From positions 1,226,347 to 1,290,346 of the forward strand of contig VWZL01001979.1 of assembly GCA_013396915.1 (NCBI GenBank): DNA of 64,000 bases, in the 5' to 3' direction. Shown here piece by piece: positions 1-11,672 of this stretch. Under the pieces are notes generated by a model that saw only the letters and a program-made list of their open reading frames with translations, searched no databases and was not told where the DNA came from. The stretch is from Stercorarius parasiticus (taxonomy: Eukaryota > Chordata > Aves > Charadriiformes > Stercorariidae). Each line of letters starts with the position of its first letter. Position 1 is the stretch's first letter. A program made the translations under genes and the position numbers.

Positions 1-3000
1 TGAAAGTAAATCCTGTCTTTCTGGACACATTCCGCTAAATCTTTTCTCATGCAGTCCTAGCTTTAGGAGTACCCAGGGGATAAATCTGATACATTACAAT
101 AGGCAAATAGGTATTTCAATGTTAACTAATTATTAGCATTCCAGTAGTTTCCAAAATTGTGTATAAAAAGCTTGGGTGAAATAAAAAATAAAAATTAAGC
201 AAACTTTCTGAAAATTCTTTGCTAGTGAACTTTTGTCTTATGCCCACATGCATGGGCGCTTCATGTTTATGCTACTTATAGATATATGGTTTAGCAAAAC
301 AGATTTTCTTAATCAAGCTTCCTTTCTACATAGATGTAGAAAAGGTGGTGAATCCTTAAGCAATCTCTGAGGATGCTGTTCCATTTTCTGCCTCGTTCTC
401 TCCAGCCCACCTCTTCCCCCCAGCTATTAAGAACAGAGTTATTAGGAAAAACAAAAAAAAAACAACAAAAAACCAAAAACCCCAGACCTTTAAATGTTAC
501 TATTATTTAATAAAGCTTCTTAGTAAAAAAACATCATTACTTCTGCATTTTTATTTTGGTGATTACTAATTTTTTACATTTTTTAATAAAATAAAATATT
601 CAGGCCCAAAAGGTAGCAACATATAGCTTTGTTATATTTCTTACAGATTTTCTTTCCTTCAAATATAGGAACTTTGTGGTGACTTGAACACTGGACTACT
701 TAATTTACTCTAGGATACCAAATAAATAAACCTGGACACATGTTATTGATTCAATCTACTCTATTTCATGTACAATTTCTTCAGATAGACCTTGAAAAAA
801 TTGAACTTAGGAGCAAAAGTAGCACTACTGTCAAGTTTCCTTAAATAGCTGTGGAGATCCTATTTCCAAAAGATCCAAATACTTCAACTTCTTTCTGAGT
901 GTGGCTCACAATTTAACTCTGTACTAACCTCATTGATTGCACATGTATGTTATATATCTCAGTCCTTTGTTAAGTGGTTCCAGCAAATGGACCAGGTAAG
1001 ATTTAAAATCACTCATCCTCCTAGAGGAAATGGTAAGTAATTTTCCTAGAAGCTGTAGTAACATAGTTCATAAAAGCCTATAGAACTCCAAATACCATCA
1101 ATGCTCTTTTGAGTTGATGGTGTATTAAATGCCCCACAGTTTGAGCCACAGAGTGATACCCTTTGTCTTGTAAAGGACATCACTAAACTAACTGCTGCTA
1201 TTATATGAAGGCAAGAAGCCCATATATATTGCTCTTCTATGATTTGTTTAATTTGAAAAAATATATGAGTGAATATATATGAGTTGTACTGATAACTCCA
1301 TACAAGGCTGATAAATTTATTTTCCACTTGTAACTTTATAAAGGCTTTACACTTATTCTAAGTCTTATTTCTTTTCAGAAAAAAAAAAAAAATATTGTCT
1401 CAGAAAGTTTCTCAACCAAAGGATACTGGGTCACACTGTGAGGAACTTCACTTCAGCAGAGATTGTGTATCTTATCCACCATCCAGCTGGTTTACTGAAC
1501 TTCTCTGTAAGGGCAAGCAGGTTGGAGAGTGGGAGGTCTTTTTAATACTTACTGAGTGTCCCAGGGCATCTTTCCAAAAATAAAATGGATGATCTCCCTA
1601 TGACCAGCGCCGATCAAAGGGAAGGTCATATGGGGACTTGCAGTAGAAACTCACTTGATTTTTGTGTTTTCAAGGGAGAAAGTCAAGAACAAGAGAACAT
1701 TACTGCTGTCGTCAGTAACTCAAAGCTTTGCATGACTTTTTTTTGCCCATTTTACTACAGCCTCTTTAAATATATGTAAATGATTTGATATGTATAAGAA
1801 AGCTTGTTCAGTAGAGTGTGAATGTCTGGCAGAGGACTTTGGAGATACCTCAGTTTAATGTTCTGCTGTCTTGAATTTATATTTAATTATTTTGAAAAAG
1901 TAGCGGGACTTAAAATACCATGAATGTGATTAAATGGAGCTTTACTTAAAGGTTTTGAGATATCTCTCAGTCAAATTGCTCCATACCTTTCTATAAAATG
2001 CTACAACTGTACCACCACTGCAAGTTACTAATTTCCATTCAGTGAAACCAGTAGTCGGTTGTATCATTCTTCCCATGCCCCCTTCCTCAACAAAAGGGCC
2101 ACTTCTAGAGGAAAAAAGATAAAATTCTCTGTTTATGAAATCTCAGCTCTGAGCCTTTCCTGATCAAAAGAGGCAAACCAAGCCAAACTGTTAGATGTGT
2201 TGCATATGTGATGTAAATTATGCGCTAAGCACTGAGCAGATATCATCAAATTTAATTAGGGCCTTACTCAGTACATAGGCTGTCAAATTCAAAAGGTGAA
2301 ACTACAGTGTTTGAGCAAGTAAGCTGCCTGGCTGACACAAAAAGGTGAAGGGGAAGGAAAAGGATGTAGCAAAACTCCTGATTAGAGAACATTAATCCTC
2401 CCTTTTTGTGTGTTTAAAGAATGCATTTTCTTTACAGGAGGGTTAAGTAGATGACACCAAACATGTAATTTCATTTAACAGTAAAAATCCAGATTTTTCA
2501 TAGTGCAGCAGATTGTATTTATCTCTATGGTCTAATTAAAAAGTTAAACATTAGCATTTTGTTGCTACCTCAATCACAAAATTATGCAGCTTGAAAAACA
2601 ATAGTTAAGGGGAATCCTAGTGGTTGGTGTTTCCAAGTGTGACATGAACCATATGCTCCCAGGGTTTCAGTCTTCTTGCACCATCATTGTCTGCAGTAGG
2701 AGCAAATACAGAAAGATATCTATATGTTCTGTAATGCTTGAAAATCCTTGTGTGCAGTAAACAGTTGGCAAAATACAGATTTGTCAAGAACTATCTTGAC
2801 AATGTAAAAATTTTGGTTCAGTGTGGAGCGGCTTTTATTGCTGCCAGCTTCTGCAGGTGGAAGAGCAGGCACAGTAGTTTCTTCTCTGTTACCATTCTCC
2901 TCTAACAAAGACAATCTTTTAATATTTTTTTAAATATTTTTTTCCCTAATTTCTTAGCTGATTTTTAAAAAAGTGGTAGAAATATACTTAGGAACACATG

Positions 3001-5403
3001 TATGAATATGAACACTGTGCTAAGAAAAAGTTTAGTTTTATAGAGTATATTTCTATGATTAATTTTCATACGTTGTTGTGATGAGCTTTCCTGGAAGCAT
3101 AGATCATATAAATATCGAAAAATCTTAATTCATTTTACATTTCAAGAACAGCATGGTAGAGGACAACTAAAGTAAACTGTCTTTGAAAGTCAAAGGTGCA
3201 GAATGCCTCAGAATTGCCATATTGCATTGCCTAGCTAACCCAATATACTGCCTCTGATGATGGCCCAACCAGATTAATCAGACAGATACAGAAAATTCTG
3301 AAACACACAAGGAATAACCTGTCCAAGGGAAAAAAATATTTCTAACTGCTGTCAGCTTGTGGTTAATTTATGTCTTAGAGCTTATGGGTCTATGTTAATT
3401 TTAAATTATTTTACCTTGTACTGCATAGCTGTCAATTTTCTTTCATTCTGTATAGGATTCCTATATGTATCAGTACTCCTCTTGATGTCAGTGTTACCTT
3501 GTGGCAATGAATTACACTATTCACTTATATGTCAATTAAAATCATACTATCTTTTATCAGTTTTAAATGTATTGCCCTTGACTTTCATTGATTGTTCTGG
3601 TTCCCAATTTACCTTGTATGCAATATTTTTATACTACATTACATACACTTAACAGTCTTTTGATGGTGTATCCTCTTAAAATACAGAGCCCCACTCTTTG
3701 TTTTTTCTTATGCTCTACTAGAGCTATTGGTGACTGCTTTTGGTATCAGTGTTGTTATCCTACTATTAAAAGGCAGAGAAGAACAAGGACTTGAATAGTT
3801 TAAAATAGCTACAAGTCTGCCAAATATCAGCAAGGCATATAATAATATTTATTTCATTTTTCATTATCAAATGAGGTGGCAGATAAGCTGTAGAAAAAAA
3901 AAAAGCTTTTCTTCATTCTTTCAGCTCCATTTTACATGTAGATTTGTTTTATTTTCCCTTAAAATTCTAACTGCAACAAGAAAAGTTTCATCTTGAATCA
4001 AATAACTTTTTTTCTGAGACATTCTTAAATTCAAAGAGTCCTAAAGATTCACAAATTCTAAGAATATAATAGAGTTTCTGCAGAAGGTGGTAGCCTAGCT
4101 CCAATTTATTCTCTGTCTATCCTTCCCTGCCGTTTAAATAACATGGCAACAATGGGATTAGGGTTGAGATTTACAGAGTAGAAGTTACATTTAGGGGATG
4201 AATCCAACCTTCTTTCTTATTGCTATCTTATTTTAGGTTGCTGCATGTAATGCTTGGAGCAGAGATAAAACTTGAATGCCAGAACCTGTTTGTTGGCTTG
4301 TTTTTTTTTTTTTTCCAAACAGACAAATACAATTCTAAATGAACACAGAATTGATTATTGAAATGAACACAGTCCTTGATTATTGTTGTTACTAGCTGAT
4401 TATTAACTACTTATTGCTACAAAGTAAGAAAATTGTATACCCTGTCAAAAAAGTAATGCCCTACTTAGTATAACAGACTTTTTGATTAGAATATACTCTT
4501 AAACATGTGGTTTGAATGAAGGCAAATGATTTTCTGTTCATATTGTTTCTTAATCTGAAGAAACAAAAAGTATCAAACTGGTGATAACAAGCTATAACAA
4601 TAACCAAATTCACAATTGAATCACAAAGTCATTGTTACTTGCCCAAACATACTGATGAATTTCAGAAGACTTAATACAGACTATAATTTAAGCATTCTGC
4701 AAAGAGTTAACAAAAAAGTTAGAGATAATTATTTCTTTTGCTGAAGGTACATTAAAAAATATTACATTTTACTGCATCTCTTCTTTTCTTTTGTCCTTTC
4801 AGCTTATTTTCTTGTAGTATAAAACTAATATCTTCAATGGCTTGGTCTATTGGAAGACACAGACTGTCAGGAGTACATAGCAGATATCGACAAATAATAA
4901 TGATAGCAACAAAGGCACATAGTTCTGAACACAAAAGAAGGCTGTATGTATTCATACATCAATAATTATTCATCAAATATATTTTATAAAGGGTAATAGA
5001 TTTTAGTTTGAACATTGTTTATTCATATAAAAATGGAAAGATTATTGTGAAGACTGCTATACTTCAGTCTACAGACTGAAATCTTCAACACCTATTGTTT
5101 TTTCTTTTGTAAGTAAAATGTGCTGCATTCAAAGACAGAAAGCAATGGGACAATGATTTTCACTTTACAATACCTATGCCACTCAACACTTGAACATCCT
5201 CTCGCTTTCCCTCTCCTACTTCTTCTGTGCTTTTGAACCCCAAATGATTCTTTCACACATCAAAATAGATGTCCTCAGTCTCCAATCTGACTGTTAGGAT
5301 CACTGGTAATTTTCTGACAAAACATGCTTTCCCATTAAAAAAAAATGATTCTCATGTGTATGACTAATGTCTTGACAGTAGTTGGCTCTTAAGTATAATA
5401 ATT
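1..5403. other. Unique AT-rich non-coding DNA
   Basis: No recognisable gene or interspersed repeat is seen. Reading frames are short and broken in all six frames. Simple-sequence content is an A-rich stretch at 447-480, a run of 14 A at 1379-1392 directly after a pyrimidine-rich TTCTTTTCAG, a run of 11 A near 3894-3904 and a run of 14 T at 4301-4314. A weak minus-strand exon candidate at 4752-4924 is listed separately. Old, highly diverged repeats could be hidden here and would need a library search. Confidence 0.7.
4752..4924 (-). other. Unidentified minus-strand reading frame, possible terminal exon
   Basis: On the minus strand a pyrimidine-rich stretch ending TTTTGTGTTCAG (AG at 4925-4926) is followed by an open frame to a TAA at 4752-4754. 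The frame reads a hydrophobic segment (CAFVAIIIICRYLLC), then a polar stretch (PIDQAIEDISF) and a lysine/arginine-rich tail (KLKGQKKRR). That arrangement would suit the membrane anchor and short cytoplasmic tail of a single-pass protein. I do not recognise the family. Frames of this size arise by chance in AT-rich DNA, no other exon of the same gene is visible, and no conservation can be judged from one sequence. It is recorded as a candidate only. Confidence 0.12.
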
Positions 5404-5938
5404 TCATAGAACAGAATCATAGAAGTGTTTAGGTTGGAAGGGACCTTAAAGATCATCTAGTTCCAACCTCCCTGCCATGGACAGGGACACCACCCACTAG
5501 ACCAGGTTGATGAAAGCCCCATCCAGCCTGGTCCTGAACACTTCCAGGGATGGGGCATCCACAACTTCTCTGTGCAACCTGTTCCAGTGCCTCACCACCC
5601 TCATAATGAAAAATTTCTTTCTGATATCTAATTTAAATCTGCCCTCTTCCAGTTTGAAGCCATTACCCTTCATCCTATCACTACATGCCCTCGTTAAAAG
5701 TCCCTCTCCACCTTTCTTGTAGGCCCCCTTCAGATACTGGAAAGCTGTTATAAGTTCTACCCAGAGCCGTCTCTTATCCAGGCTGAATAACCCCAACTCT
5801 CTCAGCCTGTCTTCATAGGAGAGGTGCTCCAGCCCTCTGATCATCTTCATGGCCCTTCTCTGGACCTGTTCCAACAGGTCCATGCCTCTTTTGAGCGGAA
5901 GACTCCAGAGCTGGATGCAATGCTCCCAATGGGTTGAA
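5404..5938 (-). mobile_element. CR1 LINE, 5'-truncated, 3' end complete
   Basis: The plus strand starts with TCATAGAACAGAATCATAGAA, the reverse complement of the CR1 3' terminal repeats, followed by the reverse complement of the CR1 3' UTR. The minus-strand frame 5497-5883 (128 codons) is the C-terminus of CR1 ORF2, the endonuclease/reverse-transcriptase protein. It holds the family hallmarks [51 protein letters not shown] and HWNRLHREVVDAPSLEVF. The reverse-transcriptase catalytic motif and all of ORF1 are absent, so the copy is dead. The upstream edge near 5938 is estimated from where similarity to other CR1 copies fades. Truncation at the 5' end is normal for target-primed insertion. Confidence 0.95.
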
Positions 5939-8900
5939 AGACAGCTTCAGAGTCTCTGTTCCTTCTGGTTCTAGCCAAGCATTTGAGAATCGAATTTCCA
6001 CACTTCCAGATAGTAGCCTGGCTTCCCAGCAGTTGTTACTCCATGAGTACCTTTGCTTTCATTCCCTCCTTCTAGAAGTGTTCTATTTTATAAAAAAAGA
6101 TTAAAGCTTGACTGAACCAGTGTCACAGTCCTGGAGTGTCTGCTATAGAGAATTCTCTACAGAGAATAACAAATTCAGGAAAATTAAATTCTGACTCTGT
6201 CCCCGCTGGTCCTTCTAAAAATATGGAAATCATTGTAGGTACATGGTAATTATTCAGACATGCAAGCAACACATATGCAGAAGGTGTGACTTCAAACAAG
6301 TTGCTATAGGATAGGAAAGACTCTTAATAGATAGCTTGTTTCTACTCATACACATACTTTTATCCCATTGTAAAAAAGAGGTTGCTCGTTCCTTCAGTGA
6401 AAGCAAACAATAAACCTCTCATTTTTCCTATTTACAGAAGCATATGGTAATTACGATGGAGTAGCTGAAACATTGTAAATTGGCACCCTTATTCAGTGCA
6501 AGTTAATCGTTTACATATCTGTGCCCTGAAACTAAGGCTGAGCAGGTGGCTGCAGAAATATCAACACAGTATTTTATTTTATGAATGTTGTCTAAACCAG
6601 TATATTCCAAAACTGGATACTGTCATTACTGCAAGATTAGAGGGTTACTAAGACTAAAACACCCTGACCCTTGATGGAATGTATGAGATATCTAAAGAAA
6701 TTGCAAAATTGATGGGCTGCAAGGTATGGTGTTAACTAAAGTAACAATAAAACTGGCAGCTGCAAATCTGGTGCTGTTAGTAATATACAGTTTCTCTACC
6801 AGATACCAAAACCATGGGGAGCACTGAAGTATCTTGAGAAGGTTCAGTCTGCACTCTGAACTGTAAAGAAAACTAGAAAGTACTTATTTATTTAGAGACC
6901 ACATGCTGTCTGAAAAGAACTGTACTGCCTGTGTTGTTTTTGAGTTAAAAGAACGCATGTGGTTACAGATATTGCTATAATCTAGATCAGGCTGACTTTC
7001 AGAGACATGGGGCAGCAAGGCAGCACTATTGAGATGAACTCAGGAGTATATAATGAGCTTCTGAATTTACCTCAGAACATGCTGATATTTACTGTCACCT
7101 CATCACCTTCCAAGAGCTTTGCATCCAGGAAGACTCTCTTTGGACTCCTCTCATCTCTCCAGGGTAGTAAGACACACAGGCTGGATTTATCTCACTCAGT
7201 TTTATGCCTATTTTATGTAGACTGTAAATAAATTTAGTGATTCCTCCTTGTCAATTGAAATAAATGGGTTCTTCATGAAAGCCGTCTGACCATTTTCAAG
7301 TCTCATCCTGCAATGAAAGCAGTCATATTAGGGGACTATGTATCTGAGCTGATGAGCACTGCTACTCATGATGGGTAACGAAATTCAGCATCTGAAAGCA
7401 TCCTAATTATCTCCTTTATAAAATACAGAAGTGGCAGAAGTCTAGATCTCTGGTAAAATAATACATTTTTTATTTATTTATTATAAGACCAGAAACAGCA
7501 CTCTTATAGTAACTAAAGACAACTTCCCATCGAATTTTTTTGGTCGTCTGATTTGCTGAATGGCAATTCTGATACACATTCTCAAGGATTAGTCACCACA
7601 AAACAAATTTTCAGATTGCACTTGGGATGGAACATTCACATTTGATATCAGAAATAAGATTTCCACATACCTTTAAGATAAAAAATAGTGAAACTGTGAC
7701 TTATCAATACAATAGTAAACATGACCTAGAACTAGCAAAAACAGGTCAGTAACCACTTACCAGAATTTTATACCTGGGCTACCAATTTATTTCAGATATA
7801 CTCCAGCATAGAAGTTGAAAATATTTCAGTTAAAGGAAAAAAAGAAAATTTTAAAAAAATGTAAATTTTAAGAAATCTGTGAAACTTTTAAAATATTTTC
7901 TTCAGAGTTGAAAAGAACCCATCGATTTTAGAAGAGGACTCTCTGAGGAAAGCCCAGGGTGCTGAGATTTGCACATTATGTGGAGAAGTACTGCTGTGAT
8001 CCAAGATACTCAACAGAGTTTCAGAAAGGAAAATAAATAAGTAAAAGTCAGCAAATTAAAGAAAGAGGGATCTAGAAAGGATGCTGAGCTAGTCAAAAGG
8101 AAATAATGGCTTTGGGAATTAGTGAGAAGAGTGAGTTCTCTACAGCACCACAAACTATGCCCGTTCTAGCATCCTGATGCCTCTCGTAATTTGACACTTC
8201 TCTTGTGCAACACAAATCTACTGAAACTAACCTGATTCTTTCAAGAAAATTTGAAGTCTGAAAATAAGGAAAAAATAAGTTGACTTATTCACTGGTTGTG
8301 GAAATTAAAGCTTCCTTATGTTCTGAGATGCACTGAACTGGGTTTATGTATTATGTCTTCATTTCAATAGTTAAAACAACTGTAAATCAAGTAGTGTAAC
8401 TACAGTCTAGACCATGAGTTCAGAGTCCTCCCTTCTTTAAAACTTCAGGAACTGTTTCCACAGCTCTCATATAGTGTTATCTCTTAGTCTATAAACTTCC
8501 AGTATAAATACTGTTGCAGAAGTGAGGACGCCACTGTGCTCTTTTCAGTGTGAATATAAAGTTTAAAAAAAAGTCCTTATTGACTAAATGTTTTTTCAGT
8601 AGCACTCCTTCAGCTATTGGGAATACTTTTCATAAAAGTATAGTATAGTTCATATTCCTATCGAAACAGAAACATGTTGCTTATCAGTAACATTTTTTGG
8701 TCACATTATAGAAATGTGTGTTTCAACTTTCAAATAATTGTCAAATAAGGCAAGATGGAAGAAGGATTAGGTTTATATTCTTTTGATTTTATTCTTTTTT
8801 AAGTAACTAGGTTATAACCTGTCTTTAAAGGAGAAATGTTTGCAATTTCACAAGATCCAAGGGACCGTGGAATCTTTCATAAAATAATGTTTTCCTCTTT

Positions 8901-11568
8901 TGTTGGAGGAAAAAAATCTGGTTTAGAATGTTCAGCACACGTTATTTAAACAGTAATGACAAAACTGGACTTTACAAGAGGAATAAATATGCCTTTCCAA
9001 AAGACACTAAAATTATCACTCTTTAAGTGATAACAGTTTCTTCACCCTGATTATACATTTCCATTTTTTGTCTTTATAGTGTCAAAATTACAAATTTTCT
9101 AATTAAACTGTTATCAGTATTCTATTACAAAAGTAAGCATTATTTCACAAAGTCTTAAAACTTTGTATCTGATAGTAATTAGGAAGATCTTTAGAATTCT
9201 GCAATGTTAATATTTAAAAAGCAAGGAAAAAAAAAAAGACCAAAAAAAACCCAGTAAGAGAGGAAATAAGGATTAAGAAGGAACATATTTTCACGCTACT
9301 GCAGGATCAGGAAAACATATCTGGTTGTGATACTTTTCCTCAATCACTCTTTATATTAATGTGTCTATTGTGCAAGGACTATGCCTGCTCTGCTGCCCAG
9401 TTTTACATGATTCTGTCCTTTTCTACTCCACGCAAGAAGGACTTTCTATTAGTTTCCATTCTTTTTCCTAGATTTTTTTTTTTTTTTCTGTATCAGCGTT
9501 TGCTAGTTAGCTAATCCCCCCATTCTTGTTGAAAAATAAGAATTCCTGATTAAATTCTGAGAACTTCTGGTCCACTGGCTTACAAAGGTCCTTGCACTCC
9601 TTGTGTAAAGCTGATCACTTCATCAGGTCACAATCCAGTACTTTTTGTTGTGTTTTGACAGGTCTTACCCAGTTATCTTTGGAGCATTTTTGACAGGTGC
9701 ACTTGACCCCTTAACCAACCTAGCAGTAGTTTGATACAGGCTCCAAAGGAGATAAAGGCTTGAGCTGTAGCCAGGCCAAGAATTTCTCTAATTTAATCTG
9801 TTCTCCAAAAACCCACAAAAGACACAGTAAACATTAATACAGATGAGTTTGGAACACCAGTCAAGCGATTTATACATAAATAACAGGTGGCTTTTCCAAA
9901 ACTCATTGATCAGAAAACGAAGAAAGGTGTGGGTAGTAGGAGTCTCCTGCATACCTTTTCTATCACATGTAATTTGCCTATGAGCCAATCACTTTATCCC
10001 ATAAATTTGACAGCCTAAGTGAGCCTTCTTTGAACTCTCCCTGCTAGGCAGTGTGGCTGCATGGCAGTGATCTCCCCTTGAGCCAGGGGGTACTTTCTGA
10101 ACCTTGTGACTCAACGGAAGGGCGTCCCTTATCCTTTGTGACCTCGGTGTCTCTATAAATCATTCTAACTCTAGTGTAATTCAGTTTTCCTTTGTATATT
10201 TCCCCATGTAGTATTTAATAGAGTGAACCTTGCCATTGAACTTCTGCACTTTTGCAACATCATATTAAAATTGGTTTGCTAACACTTTTGACAGTAGTTC
10301 TTTAAGTGATCTAAATCATCCATTCACGACAGCATTTTAAGGCAGTATCCGAAGTGTGGCATCTTACTGTAACCTGCTTGCATGCACGGATGAGGTGTGA
10401 GTGTCTACTACCCTTTTTGGGTGTTCTCTGGTCTTCTTTGGAAGGAAATTATGTTACAGGTAGGGAAGGAACGACTGTGAGCCCCAGATTGTTCATTGCT
10501 GTGGGCAACAAGACTGAAAGGGATACCCTGAGGGGTTACTTGCTCCATGATGTAAAACACAGCTTTCAAAGCCTATTTGTTGTCCCAGGACAAAACAGTT
10601 TTCACCGCAAAAGGAAAACCTGTAAGAATGTTGTTACATGTGCATGTCAATGTATGTGTGTGAGGTGTTTTATGAATATTTTATTCTTTGCATGTTTTTA
10701 AATGTCTGCAGCTCTTGTGAATTTGTTGTTGAAACAGTAGATCTGACCAAAGAACTTGGTCATTCAGATTATAAATTTGTGATTTTTTGGACCATGACCT
10801 GATAAGGCTTATTATGCACAGAGATGAGTTTTTGCCTTACTGTGGATAGTTTCATCCTTCTTGAGGTATAATATTACTGACCATTGGTTTCACTTCAGTA
10901 TTCTAGGCAAATCTTCAAAAGCTCTTCTGCCAGGTTTTTAAATATGTTGAAATTAATAGCACAGGGTTTCAGCTGATCTATGGGAAGACAATGCTGAGAA
11001 TGCAGGACAGTCAATTAACTTACGTTAGCCTGTGTTTTAAGAGAACAAGATATTCATTCTGTAATAAATGTAGTAAAATTTGTACCCTTAATTATTTTAT
11101 ATTCAGAAAGAAATATATGTTCTTTAGCAGAGATAAGTCTGAAATAACATTTACAAGGTATTGGAGGGAGAGTATTTTGAAAGACTGAAGACTGACCTAG
11201 GGATACAGAACAGACTGAGACAGGCATTTCCTGCACAATAAAAAGAGTTTGAATGTCAGGCTCTGGACTTCAAATTGCGCAAGACCTAGATGACCAGGTA
11301 AGATAGAAGTAAGTGGTGTCCACTAATTTTAGGGATCATTACCTTAATGGAAGTCTGAAACATTAGACGAAGATAAATTAATTGGACAATAGAAAGCCAT
11401 TACACCGACTGATTTTATACAGGAACATTAAAACATATCCCACTAATACAGTCAAACTTATGCAGATTTACATTTATTCCCTAGGCCTCTTTCATCAGTA
11501 AAGCATGCTAAAGAAAACAAGTCAAAAAACTAAAGCCAAACCAAAACCTCCCAGGAAGGTCTGGATTG
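5939..11568. other. Unique AT-rich non-coding DNA
   Basis: No gene, RNA gene or clear interspersed repeat is recognised. A-rich runs occur near 9226-9250 and a run of 15 T at 9473-9487. A 115-codon plus-strand frame at 10354-10701 is the longest here. It is cysteine-rich with no recognisable motif and is more likely chance than gene. The stretch around 10060-10160 is somewhat richer in GC than its surroundings, without further identity. Confidence 0.7.
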
Positions 11569-11672
11569 TAGAATCATAGAATCATAGAATGGTTTGGGTT
11601 GCAAGGGACCTTAAAGATCATCTAGTTCCAACCCCCCTGCCATGGACAGGGACACCTCCCATTAGACCAGGT
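11569..11672 (-). mobile_element. CR1 LINE 3' stub
   Basis: The plus strand shows three tandem copies of the TCATAGAA-type CR1 3' terminal repeat, then GGTTTGGGTTGCAAGGGACC and the usual CR1 3' UTR down to ATTAGACCAGGT. About 100 bp of 3' UTR is all that remains and no ORF2 coding sequence is included. The intact terminal repeats and few differences from the CR1 pattern suggest a fairly young, severely 5'-truncated insertion. Confidence 0.93.

Noticed and set aside
1379..1583. Exon-like stretch after TTCTTTTCAG followed by a run of 14 A and a 62-codon frame
   Set aside because: The A run directly after the AG is unlike an exon start, and no conserved motif or donor supports it.
4430..4475. 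CCTGTCAAAAAAGTAATGCC resembling a mariner-type terminal inverted repeat
   Set aside because: No matching inverted partner, TA duplication pair or transposase remnant was found nearby.
5507..5722. Plus-strand 71-codon frame, with a similar one at 60608-60823
   Set aside because: Both are antisense shadows of the CR1 ORF2 C-terminus, which explains their mutual similarity.
10354..10701. 115-codon cysteine-rich plus-strand frame
   Set aside because: It has no motif, splice context or family resemblance; chance is the simplest explanation.
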